Notes: generated by a model from the letters alone, not told the origin. A stretch of DNA of 64,000 bases from Salipiger pentaromativorans (GCF_024721115.1 NZ_JAMDHK010000014.1:1-64000); one strand, 5' to 3'. Shown: positions 51,688 through 60,266, counted from the first letter of the stretch. A program made the numbers and translations.

Positions 51688-52428
51688 ATGACGCTGGAAT
51701 CCACCAGCTTTCCGATCATTCGCACCGTTGGCATCGACGGTATGCTGGTCAGCTTCGGCGACCGGCTGAGCGAGCCTGCGAACCGCGCCGCGCTGGCCTT
51801 TCGCGCCGAAGTCGAGCATGCGGGCTGGGACGGGGTGGAGGAAAGCTCCTCCTCGCTGGTCTCCTGCTATTTGCGCTTCGATCCGCTCTACCTGACCCAT
51901 GAGACGCTCGAGGCCGAGCTGCGCGCTCTGATCCAGAGCCGCGACTGGCTTCAGGCGGAATTGCCGCATGGCCGGCGGCTGCACCGGATTCCCACCGTCT
52001 ATGGCGGTGCCCTGGCCCCGCAGCTCGGCGAGGCGGCGGCGGCGGCGGGGATGTCGGAGGCCGAGGCGCTGGCCTCGCTCTCGACCGCGCGGGTACGGGT
52101 GACGGCGCTGGGATTCGCGCCGGGGCAGCCCTATCTGGGCGAACTGCCCGAACGCTGGAACATTCCGCGCCAGCAGGCGCTGACGCCGCAGGTGCCGAAA
52201 GGCGCGCTGGTGCTGGCGATCCGGCAATTCGTGATCTTCTCGGTCACCGCGCCCACCGGCTGGCGCCATGTCGGGCAGACCGCCGCGCCGCTGTTCCGGT
52301 TGGGCCACGAGCGGCCCTTCCTGCTGGCGCCCGGCGACGAGGTGGCGTTTCCGCCGGTCTCGGAGGAGGTCTTTGCCAATCTCGCCGGCGATCCGGAGGG
52401 CGGTGCCACATGGGAGGCGCTGTCATGA
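51688..52428 (+). CDS. pxpB: 5-oxoprolinase subunit PxpB
   Basis: 246 residues. The KipI/PxpB signature GFAPGQPYLGELPERWNIPR and the TPRVP-like ALTPQVPKGALVLA are clear. With PxpA and PxpC it forms the ATP-dependent 5-oxoprolinase that converts pyroglutamate to glutamate. The start is placed at MTLESTSFPIIRTVGID; the open frame to 51493 upstream is poor sequence. Coupled to pxpC. Confidence 0.93.
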   Translation: MTLESTSFPIIRTVGIDGMLVSFGDRLSEPANRAALAFRAEVEHAGWDGVEESSSSLVSCYLRFDPLYLTHETLEAELRALIQSRDWLQAELPHGRRLHRIPTVYGGALAPQLGEAAAAAGMSEAEALASLSTARVRVTALGFAPGQPYLGELPERWNIPRQQALTPQVPKGALVLAIRQFVIFSVTAPTGWRHVGQTAAPLFRLGHERPFLLAPGDEVAFPPVSEEVFANLAGDPEGGATWEALS

Positions 52429-53438
52429 GCCGCGCATTGATCGTGCATCGGGCGGGTCCCGCGTTGACCCTGCAGGACGCCGGCCGCCCGGGCTGGATTA
52501 CCTATGGCCTGTCGCGCGGCGGCGCGATGGACCGGCTGGCGCTTGCCGAGGGGGAGGCGCTGCTGGGTAGGCGCGGCGCCGTCGCGCTCGAGATGGGCGG
52601 TATGGGCGGGCAGTTCGAGGCCACCGAGGAGATGCGCATCGCGCTGACCGGCGCGCCGATGCGGGCCACGCTCGACGGGGCGCCGCTGCTCTGGCACGCC
52701 TCGCATCTGCTGCCGAAGGGCGCGCGGCTCGAGATCGGCCCGGCGACCAGCGGGGCCTATGGCTATCTGCATGTGGGGGGAGGTTTTGCCGAGCCCGAGA
52801 TCCTGCACGCGCAATCGGCGCATCTGACCGCCAATCTCGGCGCGCCGGTGGCGGCGGGCACGCGGCTCGCGGTCGCTCCTGACCGGGGCGGCGAGACCGG
52901 GCGCAAGCTGGCGGCCGAGAACCGCTTCGCGGGCGGTACGCTGCGGGTGGTGGAAAGCCTTCAGACGGCGTTTTTCCCGCCGGAGCAGCGCGCGCGCTTC
53001 GGGCGCGAGGGGTTCACGCGGGACAACCGCGCCAACCGCATGGGGGTCAAGGTCGTGCCGGACGGCGCGGGCTATGGCGTCGAGGGCGGGCTGTCGGTGG
53101 TGTCCGAGGTGATCTCGCCCGGCGACATCCAGATCACCGGCGACGGCGCCCCCTTCGTGCTGCTGGCCGAATGCCAGACCACTGGCGGCTACCCGCGGCT
53201 GGGCACCGTCATTCCGGCGGATCTGCCGCGCATCGCGCAGGCCCCGGCGGGGGCGCGGCTGAGCTTCCGCTTCGTCTCGCTTCCGGAGGCGCTGGCCGCC
53301 GAGGCGGCCTATCGCCGGCAGATTGCCGAGCTGCCGCGCAAGGTCGTGCCGGTGGTGCGCGATCCGGCGGATGTGCCCGATCTGCTGTCCCACAAGCTCG
53401 TCAGCGGGTTTTCCAGCGGCGATCATCACGACCATTAG
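52425..53438 (+). CDS. pxpC: 5-oxoprolinase subunit PxpC
   Basis: 337 residues. KipA/PxpC family: ALTLQDAGRPGWITYGLSRGGAMD at the start, and FTRDNRANRMGVK with GDIQITGDGAPFVLLAECQT in the middle. The name 'biotin-dependent carboxyltransferase' is sometimes attached to the fold, but next to pxpA and pxpB the 5-oxoprolinase role is the natural one. It starts inside the pxpB stop (ATGA). Confidence 0.93.
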   Translation: MSRALIVHRAGPALTLQDAGRPGWITYGLSRGGAMDRLALAEGEALLGRRGAVALEMGGMGGQFEATEEMRIALTGAPMRATLDGAPLLWHASHLLPKGARLEIGPATSGAYGYLHVGGGFAEPEILHAQSAHLTANLGAPVAAGTRLAVAPDRGGETGRKLAAENRFAGGTLRVVESLQTAFFPPEQRARFGREGFTRDNRANRMGVKVVPDGAGYGVEGGLSVVSEVISPGDIQITGDGAPFVLLAECQTTGGYPRLGTVIPADLPRIAQAPAGARLSFRFVSLPEALAAEAAYRRQIAELPRKVVPVVRDPADVPDLLSHKLVSGFSSGDHHDH

Positions 53439-53447
53439 GAGGATGCC

Positions 53448-54224
53448 ATGACATCTGTCGATCTGAATGCGGATATGGGCGAGAGCCACGGCCCCTGGGT
53501 GATGGGGCAGGATGCGGATCTGCTCGAGGTGATCACCTCGGCCAATATCGCCTGCGGCTTCCATGCGGGCGACTGGGACGTGATGGCCGCGACCATGGCG
53601 GTGGCAGTGGCGCGCGGGACGGGCATCGGGGCGCATCCGGGCTTTCCCGATCTTCAGGGCTTTGGCCGGCGGCGGATGCAGATCTCCGGCGACAGCCTGC
53701 GCAACCTGGTGGCCTACCAGCTTGGCGCGGCCCGGGCGATGGCACAGGCGGCGGGCGGTCAGGTGCGCCATCTCAAGCTGCACGGGGCACTGGCCAATAT
53801 GTGCGCCGAGGATGCCGGTCTGGCGCAGGCGGCCTATGAGGGCGCGCTGTCGGTCGATCCCGACATCATCGTCATGGTGCTGGCGGCCACCGCGCAGCAG
53901 GAGGCGGTGGAGGGACTGGGCTGCCGCTGGGCGGGAGAGATCTTTGCCGACCGGGCCTATAACGACGACGCGACGCTGGTCGATCGTTCGCAGCCGGGCG
54001 CGGTGATCCACGATCCGGATCTGGCCGCGCAGCGCATGGTGGCGATGGTGCAGGCGGGGGCGATCATCACCGAGAGCGGCCGGCATATCCCGGCGGCCAC
54101 GGATACGATCTGTCTGCATGGCGACGGCAAGACCGCGCTGCAGATCGCGCGGACGGTCCGCTCGGCGCTGGAAGAGGCCGGGGTTGCGCTGAAGACCTTC
54201 GAGGGACGCACCGGCGCGGTCTGA
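53448..54224 (+). CDS. pxpA: 5-oxoprolinase subunit PxpA (LamB/YcsF)
   Basis: 258 residues. VDLNADMGESHGPW at the start, SANIACGFHAGD with the metal-binding His, HPGFPDLQGFGRR and LKLHGALAN are all family hallmarks. Catalytic subunit of the pyroglutamate-hydrolysing complex. AGGAGGATGCC precedes the ATG, 9 bases after pxpC. Last gene of the operon. Confidence 0.95.
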   Translation: MTSVDLNADMGESHGPWVMGQDADLLEVITSANIACGFHAGDWDVMAATMAVAVARGTGIGAHPGFPDLQGFGRRRMQISGDSLRNLVAYQLGAARAMAQAAGGQVRHLKLHGALANMCAEDAGLAQAAYEGALSVDPDIIVMVLAATAQQEAVEGLGCRWAGEIFADRAYNDDATLVDRSQPGAVIHDPDLAAQRMVAMVQAGAIITESGRHIPAATDTICLHGDGKTALQIARTVRSALEEAGVALKTFEGRTGAV

Positions 54225-54286
54225 GGTCGGTGCGGAGGGGGGGAGGAGGGGGCGCTGCCCCCTCGCGCGCCGGAGCGCGCTTTCCC

Positions 54287-54313
54287 CCGGAGTATTTTGC
54301 GGAAAGATGAAAG
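54287..54313. repeat. Copy of the GTATTTT/GGAAAGATGAAAG repeat
   Basis: CCGGAGTATTTTGCGGAAAG followed by ATGAAAG. It lies 9 bases past the znuA stop (on the minus strand), between the convergent ends of pxpA and znuA. The same element is found at 18583-18650 and 63858-63881. Confidence 0.7.
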
Positions 54314-54322
54314 AGCCGGGGC

Positions 54323-55315
54323 TCAATGCGCCGCGCAGGTTGCGATGCGCTCTGCCAGATCCTCGATCAGCGCGGGATAGAAGCCGGCGCCCGGCGCCAG
54401 CGCCAGGCCCAGCGGGTCCAGCTCGGCGACCTTGGTCTCGGCGCCCTCGGTGATGGCGGCGATCAGGCGCGGGTCGAATTGCGGCTCGGCGAAGACGCAG
54501 GTGGCGCCGCTTTCGGCGACCGCGTCGCGCAGCGCATCGAGCCGGGCGGGGCTGGGATCGGTGGCATCCGACAGCTTGATTGCGCCGATCACATGCAGGC
54601 CGAAGGCGCGTTCGTAATATTGATAGGCGTCGTGGAACACCACGAAGCGGTCTTCCTGCACGGGCGCGAGCCGCGCCGCCGCGCGGGCGACGGCGTCGTC
54701 GAGCGCGGCTTGCGCCGCGGCGGCATTGGCGCGGTAGGCGGCGGCGTTCACCGGATCGGCTTTGGCCAGGGCGCCGGCAATCGCCGGCAGCCAGTTGGCG
54801 GCGTTTTCGGGGGACAGCCAGAGATGCGGGTCGCCGCCCGCATGGTCGTGATCGTCGTGGTCCTCGTGACCGGCGTCTTCGGCGTGATCGTGGTCGTCAT
54901 GCGCGTCGGCGGCATCCGCCTCGTCATGATCGTGATCGTCCTCATCGGCCGGCACACGTTCGTCGAAGAGAACGTGATCGCGCGAGGCCAGATGCAGTGT
55001 GCCTGGCTGTTCGGACAGCACCACCGTTGCGGCGTCGCCCGCGATGGCCTCGATCTTGCGCCCGATTCCCGGCGTCAGATCGGGGCCGATCCAGAATACC
55101 AGCTCTGCGTCCTGCAGCGCCCGCGCCTCCGACGGGGTGAGCGCGTGCGAATGCGGCGAGGCGCCCTTGGGCACCAGCACGTCAGGGGTGCCCAGATCGC
55201 CCATCACCGCGGCGACAAGGCCCTGAACGGGGCCGATGTCGGTGACGGTGCGGGGCGCCTCGGCCCAGAGCGGGGTGGCCAGCAGCAGCGCGGCGGGAAG
55301 CAGCGGTTTCAGCAT
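54323..55315 (-). CDS. znuA: Zinc ABC transporter substrate-binding protein ZnuA
   Basis: 330 residues. Signal peptide (MLKPLLPAALLLATPLWAEA). Zinc ligands are His55/57 region in GASPHSHALTP, His in VVFHDAYQYYERAFGLHVIG and Asp in CVFAEPQFDPRL-type end. A His/Asp-rich loop at about 124-161 (HDHDEADAADAHDDHDHAED and further) is typical of ZnuA and distinguishes it from manganese binders. The start at 55315 follows AGGAAGACC; the methionine at 55342 would sit in the Zur box. Divergent from zur. Confidence 0.95.
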   Translation of the reverse strand: MLKPLLPAALLLATPLWAEAPRTVTDIGPVQGLVAAVMGDLGTPDVLVPKGASPHSHALTPSEARALQDAELVFWIGPDLTPGIGRKIEAIAGDAATVVLSEQPGTLHLASRDHVLFDERVPADEDDHDHDEADAADAHDDHDHAEDAGHEDHDDHDHAGGDPHLWLSPENAANWLPAIAGALAKADPVNAAAYRANAAAAQAALDDAVARAAARLAPVQEDRFVVFHDAYQYYERAFGLHVIGAIKLSDATDPSPARLDALRDAVAESGATCVFAEPQFDPRLIAAITEGAETKVAELDPLGLALAPGAGFYPALIEDLAERIATCAAH

Positions 55316-55326
55316 AGAGGTCTTCC

Positions 55327-55374
55327 TGTTATGATATAACATTCACCGGGCTTGATAATCGTGATGCTATAACA
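55327..55374. promoter_or_regulatory. Two Zur boxes between znuA and zur-znuCB
   Basis: TGTTAT-GAT-ATAACA (55327-55341) is a perfect palindrome and matches known alphaproteobacterial Zur sites. A second, weaker copy CGTGAT-GCT-ATAACA (55360-55374) matches in 10 of 12 arm positions and lies closer to zur. The first is 12 bases from the znuA start and should repress it; the second should repress zur-znuC-znuB. Confidence 0.85.
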
Positions 55375-55402
55375 TATCAACCCCTAGATTACGGAGGTTG
55401 CC

Positions 55403-55882
55403 ATGGACACGCTCGGCTTTTCCTCGCACGACCATCGCCACTGCATCGCGCAGGCGCTGGGCGCGGCGGAAGACACCTGTGCCGCGCAGGGGCTGCAATT
55501 GACGCCGCAACGCCGGCGGGTGCTTGAGATCCTGTTGCGGGAACATCGCGCCATGGGGGCCTATGAGCTGCTCGACGTGCTGCGCGCCGAGGGGCAGGGG
55601 GCACAGCCGCCCACGGTGTACCGGGCGCTGGATTTCCTCGTCAGCCACGGCTTCGCGCACAAGATCGAGCGGCTGAACGCCTTTGTGGCCTGCGCCCATC
55701 CGGGCGAGCGCCACGCGCCGGCCTTTCTCATCTGCTCGGGCTGCGGAACGGTGGCCGAGATGCCCTCGCGCGAGATTGCCCAGGCGGTGCGCAGCGCCGC
55801 GGCGGGGCTGAATTTCGAGGTGGCGCGCATGGTCGTCGAGGCCGAGGGGCTTTGCCCGAAGTGCCGGGAGGCCCGGGCATGA
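55403..55882 (+). CDS. zur: Zinc uptake regulator Zur (Fur family)
   Basis: 159 residues. Winged helix with LTPQRRRVLEILLREHRAMGAYELLDVL and TVYRALDFLVSHGFAHKIE; metal sites include FVACAHPGERH, the pair CSGCGTVAE and CPKCREARA at the end. Fur family repressor that binds DNA when loaded with zinc. Its position among znu genes with Zur boxes fixes the identity. The stop overlaps znuC. Confidence 0.95.
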   Translation: MDTLGFSSHDHRHCIAQALGAAEDTCAAQGLQLTPQRRRVLEILLREHRAMGAYELLDVLRAEGQGAQPPTVYRALDFLVSHGFAHKIERLNAFVACAHPGERHAPAFLICSGCGTVAEMPSREIAQAVRSAAAGLNFEVARMVVEAEGLCPKCREARA

Positions 55883-56646
55883 CGCTGATCGAGGCCACGG
55901 GGCTGCATGTCTCGCTGGGCGGTCACGAGGTTTTGCAGGGGGTCGATTTCGCCATCGCACCGGGCGAGATCGTCACCATCGTCGGCCCCAACGGCTCTGG
56001 CAAATCGACGCTGCTGCGCACGCTGATCGGGGCGCTGAAACCCAGTGCGGGGCGCATCCGGCGCAAGCCCGGGCTGCGGCTGGGCTATGTGCCGCAAAAG
56101 CTCCTGATGGATCCGACGCTGCCGATGACGGTCATGCGCTTCCTGTCGCTGCCCCGGCGGGTGCCCGCCGAAGAGCGCCGGGCCGCGCTTGCGGAGGCGG
56201 GGGCCGAGGCGCTGGGCGAGCGGCCGATGTCGGGCCTGTCGGGCGGCCAGTTCCAGCGGGTGATGCTGGCGCGCGCGCTGCTGACCCGGCCCGAGCTGCT
56301 GCTGCTCGACGAGCCGACGCAGGGGCTCGATCAGCCGGGATCGGCGGCGTTCTATCAGCAGATCGAGCATATTCGGGAACATCTGGGCTGCGCGGTGGTG
56401 ATGGTCAGCCATGAATTGCATGTGGTGATGAGCGCCTCGGACCGCGTGGTGTGCCTGAATGGCCATGTCTGCTGCCAGGGGCATCCGGAAATCGTGGCGC
56501 AGGCGGCGGAGTACCGGGCGCTGTTCGGCACCGGCACACATGGCGCGCTGGCGCTTTACCGGCACGAGCACAGCCATGTGCATGACGAGACCTGCGGCCA
56601 CGACCATGCGGCGGCGCAGGCGCCGAAAGCGGCGGAGGCGGGGTGA
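55879..56646 (+). CDS. znuC: Zinc ABC transporter ATP-binding protein ZnuC
   Basis: 255 residues. Walker A VGPNGSGKSTLL (35-46), signature LSGGQFQRVMLARALL, Walker B ELLLLDEPTQGLD. The C-terminal tail is His-rich (RHEHSHVHDETCGHDH), which could bind zinc and modulate activity. ATGA overlap with zur; it is followed by znuB with overlapping start. Confidence 0.95.
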   Translation: MTLIEATGLHVSLGGHEVLQGVDFAIAPGEIVTIVGPNGSGKSTLLRTLIGALKPSAGRIRRKPGLRLGYVPQKLLMDPTLPMTVMRFLSLPRRVPAEERRAALAEAGAEALGERPMSGLSGGQFQRVMLARALLTRPELLLLDEPTQGLDQPGSAAFYQQIEHIREHLGCAVVMVSHELHVVMSASDRVVCLNGHVCCQGHPEIVAQAAEYRALFGTGTHGALALYRHEHSHVHDETCGHDHAAAQAPKAAEAG

Positions 56647-57434
56647 TGCTCGACGATTTTCTGGTGCGCGCGGCGCTTGCCGGGCTGGGGCTTGCGCTGG
56701 CGGCGGCCCCGCTGGGCTGTTTCGTGGCCTGGCGGCGGATGGCCTATTTCGGCGATGCCACCGCCCATGCGGCGATTCTGGGGGTGGCGTTGTCGCTGGC
56801 GTTGTCGCTGCCCATCGTGGCGGGCACGTTGGGGGTGGCGTTGATCATGGCGCTGCTGGTCGCCACGCTGTCCGAGCGCGGGCTGGGGATGGATACGGTG
56901 CTGGGGGTGCTGGCCCATAGCGCGCTGGCCTTCGGGCTTGTGGCGGTGACCTTCGTGCCCGGCGTGCGGCTCGACCTGTCGGCCTATCTCTTCGGCGATA
57001 TTCTGGCGGTGACGCGCGGCGATCTGGCGGTGATCTGGAGCGGGGCCGCGGCGGTCATCGCCTTGCTGGCTTGGCGCTGGCAGGCGCTTTTGACGGCGAC
57101 CGTCTCGCCCGATCTGGCCTGGGCCAGCGGCATTGATCCGCGCCGCGAACAGCGCATCCTGACGCTGGCGCTGGCGCTGGCGGTGGCCGTGGCGATCAAG
57201 GTGGTGGGGGCGCTGCTGGTCAGCGCCATGCTGCTGATCCCGGCCGCTGCCGCGCGCCCCTTCGCGCGCAGCCCCGAAGCCATGGCGGGGATCGCCGCCG
57301 GGCTCGGCGCGCTTGCGGCGCTGGGCGGGCTTTGGGGGGCCTATGTGTTCGACACGCCCGCCGGGCCTTCCATGGTCTGCGCCGCGGCGATTCTCTTTGC
57401 GGTGACCACGGTGTTGCGCCGGCTGACCGGCTGA
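56646..57434 (+). CDS. znuB: Zinc ABC transporter permease ZnuB
   Basis: 262 residues, about eight hydrophobic segments. Family motifs: GCFVAWRRMAYFGDATAHAAILGVAL and LGVLAHSALAFGLV, then ALLVSAMLLIPAAAARPFA. Inner-membrane channel for zinc. Start at ATG 56646 (a GTG at 56643 is equally in frame). It overlaps the znuC stop. Confidence 0.94.
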   Translation: MLDDFLVRAALAGLGLALAAAPLGCFVAWRRMAYFGDATAHAAILGVALSLALSLPIVAGTLGVALIMALLVATLSERGLGMDTVLGVLAHSALAFGLVAVTFVPGVRLDLSAYLFGDILAVTRGDLAVIWSGAAAVIALLAWRWQALLTATVSPDLAWASGIDPRREQRILTLALALAVAVAIKVVGALLVSAMLLIPAAAARPFARSPEAMAGIAAGLGALAALGGLWGAYVFDTPAGPSMVCAAAILFAVTTVLRRLTG

Positions 57435-57563
57435 CACCGCGCGGTCAGCCGCTGCGGCGCTTTCGCCAGCGCGCCCCGCGACATCTGGTCCGGGCGGCCA
57501 GCCTTGCGCCTCTCTCAGAAATCATATGCAAAACGCATGAGAGTTGCGAGGCGTGGGCGTGTC

Positions 57564-58973
57564 ATGAGCCAGAAAATCAGGTTTTCGGGAAAATCCGCGC
57601 TGGTCGCGGCGGTGGTCGCGGTGGCGCTGGGGCTGGCGCTGATGCCGCCGGCGGCGCTGAGCGCCGAGCAATCGCGGATTCTGGGCATTGTGCTCGTCAC
57701 GCTGTCGCTCTGGGGGACGGGGGTGGTGCCGGGCTATCTGGCCAGCCTGATCTTCTTCGCGGTGGTGCTGATCCTCGGGCTGGCGCCGGCAGAGCTGGTG
57801 TTTCAGGGCTTCGGCTCGACGGCGACCTGGCTGATCGTCTCGGGCTTTGTGATCGGTGCGGCGATCACGGTGTCGGGGCTGGGCCGCCGGCTGGCCGAAT
57901 TCATGGGGCCAGTGCTGACCCACAGCTATCCCAGGCTCATCGGCGGGCTGATGCTGGTGGCGATGGCGCTGGGCTTTGTGATGCCCTCGTCGCTGGGGCG
58001 GGCGGTGGTGCTGGTGCCGATCGGCATGGCGCTGGCAGAGCGCTGCGGGTTCGGGCGCGGGTCGAACGGGCGGATCGGCATCGCGGCGGTGCTGGCGATT
58101 GGCTGCAACATGCCGAGCTTTGCCATTCTGCCCTCGAACATTCCCAACATGATTCTCGCCGGCGGGGCCGAGACCATCTACGGCACTCATTTCGGTTATA
58201 CCGAGTATCTCGCGCTGCATTATCCCGTTCTTGGGATCGTGAAATCGGCGCTGGCGGTAATTGTGGTGCTGTGGCTGTTCCCGGACCGGATCGGCGCGCC
58301 GCTCGATACGGAGGCGGTGCCCGGTGCAGCGGGCGCGGCGGGGCCGGTGGACCGCTTTGCGCAATTGCGCACCTCCGCGATCTTGCTGGTGACGCTGTGT
58401 CTGTGGATGACCGACAGCCTGCACGGCGTCAGCCCTGCCTGGGTCGGGCTGGGCGCGGCGGTGCTGCTTCTCCTGCCGGGGATCGGGGTGGTGACGCCGC
58501 CGGCGTTCAAATCCTCCGTCGATTTCGGGATGCTGCTGTTCGTCGTCGGGGCGCTGGCGCTGGGGGCGCTGGTCAATGCCTCGGGGCTTGGAGCGATGAT
58601 TGGGCGCGGACTTGCGGCGGCGTTGCCGCTGGGGCCGGGACGCGATTTTGCCAATTTTCTCTCGCTGACGGGGATGGGGATGGTGACCGGGTTGTTCACC
58701 ACGATTCCCGGGGTGCCGGCGGTGTTGACGCCCTTGGCGCAGGATCTGTCGGAACTGACGGGGTTCGGGCTCGAGACGGTGCTGATGACGCAGGTCGTGG
58801 CCTTTTCGACGGTGGTCTTGCCCTATCAGGCGGGGCCGCTGGTGGTGGCGATGCAGCTTTCGGGGGAACGGCTGGGGCATCTCGCCAAGGCGACGGTCAG
58901 CCTGAGCCTGCTGACGCTGCTGCTTCTGCTGCCGCTCGATTACCTGTGGTGGCGTCTGCTGGGCTGGTTCTGA
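57564..58973 (+). CDS. SLC13-family anion transporter
   Basis: 469 residues with twelve or so hydrophobic segments. The pattern GFGSTATWLIVSGFVIGAAI, FVMPSSLGRAVVLVPIGMAL and, in the second half, TGLFTTIPGVPAVLTPLAQD resembles the DASS (divalent anion:sodium symporter, SLC13/ArsB-like) fold with its two inverted-repeat SNT-type motifs (here SSLGRA and TTIPGV). Substrate is probably a dicarboxylate or sulfate-like anion but cannot be fixed. The start at 57564 is chosen because the first helix follows it; ATGs at 57504 and 57537 are possible. Confidence 0.8.
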   Translation: MSQKIRFSGKSALVAAVVAVALGLALMPPAALSAEQSRILGIVLVTLSLWGTGVVPGYLASLIFFAVVLILGLAPAELVFQGFGSTATWLIVSGFVIGAAITVSGLGRRLAEFMGPVLTHSYPRLIGGLMLVAMALGFVMPSSLGRAVVLVPIGMALAERCGFGRGSNGRIGIAAVLAIGCNMPSFAILPSNIPNMILAGGAETIYGTHFGYTEYLALHYPVLGIVKSALAVIVVLWLFPDRIGAPLDTEAVPGAAGAAGPVDRFAQLRTSAILLVTLCLWMTDSLHGVSPAWVGLGAAVLLLLPGIGVVTPPAFKSSVDFGMLLFVVGALALGALVNASGLGAMIGRGLAAALPLGPGRDFANFLSLTGMGMVTGLFTTIPGVPAVLTPLAQDLSELTGFGLETVLMTQVVAFSTVVLPYQAGPLVVAMQLSGERLGHLAKATVSLSLLTLLLLLPLDYLWWRLLGWF

Positions 58974-59294
58974 GGCAGCCATCCGCCCGGCGCTGCAAGG
59001 GCCAAGGGCAGGGTGTGGCGGGCGGTCGCGAGGGACCGGCGGCAATCTGCCATAGGGGCAGAGGGCAGCTAACGATTGCGTTCAGGTTCTGGCGCTTTAT
59101 GCCGGGGGCTCAGGGCCCCGGCGTATCCCTCCAGATCGGGGCCGGGGAAGCTGGCGGGCGGCGGTGCAGAGATGCGCGGGCACCCGCCGGCTTCCCGCCT
59201 CGCTGCATCCTCTGTCATGACGCAAGCGCGCAATGCGCCCGACCGCAGCCTGACCGTCTCTGCCAGTCCGGGAAAATTGGATCTCTGGGGGAGA
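58974..59294. other. Intergenic stretch between transporter and tRNA-His
   Basis: 321 bases. No gene, strong hairpin or recognisable promoter was found. The end of the SLC13 transcript should lie here. Confidence 0.4.
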
Positions 59295-59371
59295 TGGTAC
59301 CGCCTCCCCGGCTCGAACGGGGGACCTCTTGATCCACAATCAAGCGCTCTAACCTACTGAGCTAAGGCGGC
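59295..59371 (-). tRNA. tRNA-His (GTG) without the extra 5' G
   Basis: 77-base cloverleaf with acceptor GCCGCCT/AGGCGGT, D-arm GCTC/GAGC, anticodon stem CTTGA/TCAAG and loop TTGTGGA (anticodon GTG), T-arm CCCCG/CGGGG, encoded CCA. The base before position 1 is T, not G, and the discriminator is A, not C, so the G-1:C73 pair of normal tRNA-His is absent. The first pair is G-T. Confidence 0.96.
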
Positions 59372-59424
59372 ACGCCCGCGGGAGATAGCGCCGCGGTCCG
59401 GCGATTGCAAGCCAAAATCCGGCC

Positions 59425-59907
59425 TTAGAGCACGCGGTCCCAATGCTGCTCGACCAGCGCCACGCCGAAGCTGTGCACCGGTTTTGCGCTGATGCAGTCA
59501 AAGCCGTTGCGGGCATAGAGCGCGCAGGCCGCGCGGTGGCTTTCATGGGTCCAGAGCGTCATGCGGCGATAGCCCTTGTCGCGGGCAAAGCCCATGCAGG
59601 TCTCGAGCAGACGCTGCCCCAGCCCCTTGCCCCGCGCCTCTGGCTCCAGCAGAAACAGCCGCAGTTTGGCGGTCTCGTCGTCGAGCCGCACGCAGAAGAT
59701 GCTGCCGAGCCGCGCTGTGCCCTCCCAGGCGATCCAGCCGCGCTCGCAGGCGGGGTCGTGTTCGGCCTCGAAGCTGCGGAGGATGTCATCGACCAGCGCC
59801 GGAAAGCTGTCGTCGAACCCCTCGTCCCGGGCGTAGAGCCGGCCATGGGCGGCAACGAGCCAGGGGCGGTCGGCGGCGGTATAGGGTTTCAGGACGGGCA
59901 GTGTCAT
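59425..59907 (-). CDS. GNAT-family N-acetyltransferase
   Basis: 160 residues. Acetyl-CoA loop LRLFLLEPEARGKGLGQRLL (the R-G-K-G-L-G pattern) and YRRMTLWTHESHRAACALYARNGF near the end are typical of GNAT enzymes of the MarR-associated or amino-acid-acetylating group. Substrate unknown. A single gene after tRNA-His on the same strand. Confidence 0.92.
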   Translation of the reverse strand: MTLPVLKPYTAADRPWLVAAHGRLYARDEGFDDSFPALVDDILRSFEAEHDPACERGWIAWEGTARLGSIFCVRLDDETAKLRLFLLEPEARGKGLGQRLLETCMGFARDKGYRRMTLWTHESHRAACALYARNGFDCISAKPVHSFGVALVEQHWDRVL

Positions 59908-60012
59908 GGCGGGAGGGTTTCACCGGGCCGCTTGCAAATCAAGCGTGCCGGAGCTACTTCGCAGAAATGCCGCAGCCGCGCAGGCGGGCGGCAGGGGATG
60001 AAGGGCCGCGAC

Positions 60013-60207
60013 ATGAGCATCAACACCGAACGCGACATCGAAGCGAATCTGCAGATCGGCCCGACCGATCACGGCATGGTGCGGCTGTACGTCAGCGCCG
60101 GCGATCTCGAGGTGCCGATGGATTTCGACCCCGAAGAGGCCGAGGAGATCGCCGAGGAGCTCCGCGCGGCCGCCGCCGCCGCCCGCAAGGTCAAGCCGCG
60201 CCGGTGA
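60013..60207 (+). CDS. Small conserved protein (DUF6324-like)
   Basis: 64 residues, MSINTERDIEANLQIGPTDHG, then MVRLYVSAGDLEVPMDFDPE and a helical end. Resembles the small DUF6324 family of Rhodobacteraceae; function unknown. A single beta-hairpin region plus one helix is predicted. An alternative start is 59998. Two perfect palindromes follow the stop. Confidence 0.75.
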   Translation: MSINTERDIEANLQIGPTDHGMVRLYVSAGDLEVPMDFDPEEAEEIAEELRAAAAAARKVKPRR

Positions 60208-60214
60208 CGCCGCG

Positions 60215-60260
60215 TTGCAACTCTCTTTGAAGAGAGTTGCAAATTCCTTCGAAGGAATTT
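60215..60260. terminator. Two tandem perfect palindromes between convergent genes
   Basis: The first (60215-60242) has arms TTGCAACTCTCTT / AAGAGAGTTGCAA around TG; the second (60241-60260) is AAATTCCTTCGAAGGAATTT. They lie between the stops of the DUF6324-like gene and mmcB and most likely terminate both, although the T-runs are short. They are alternative partners for each other's AA/TT ends. Confidence 0.6.
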
Positions 60261-60266
60261 GTCCGC

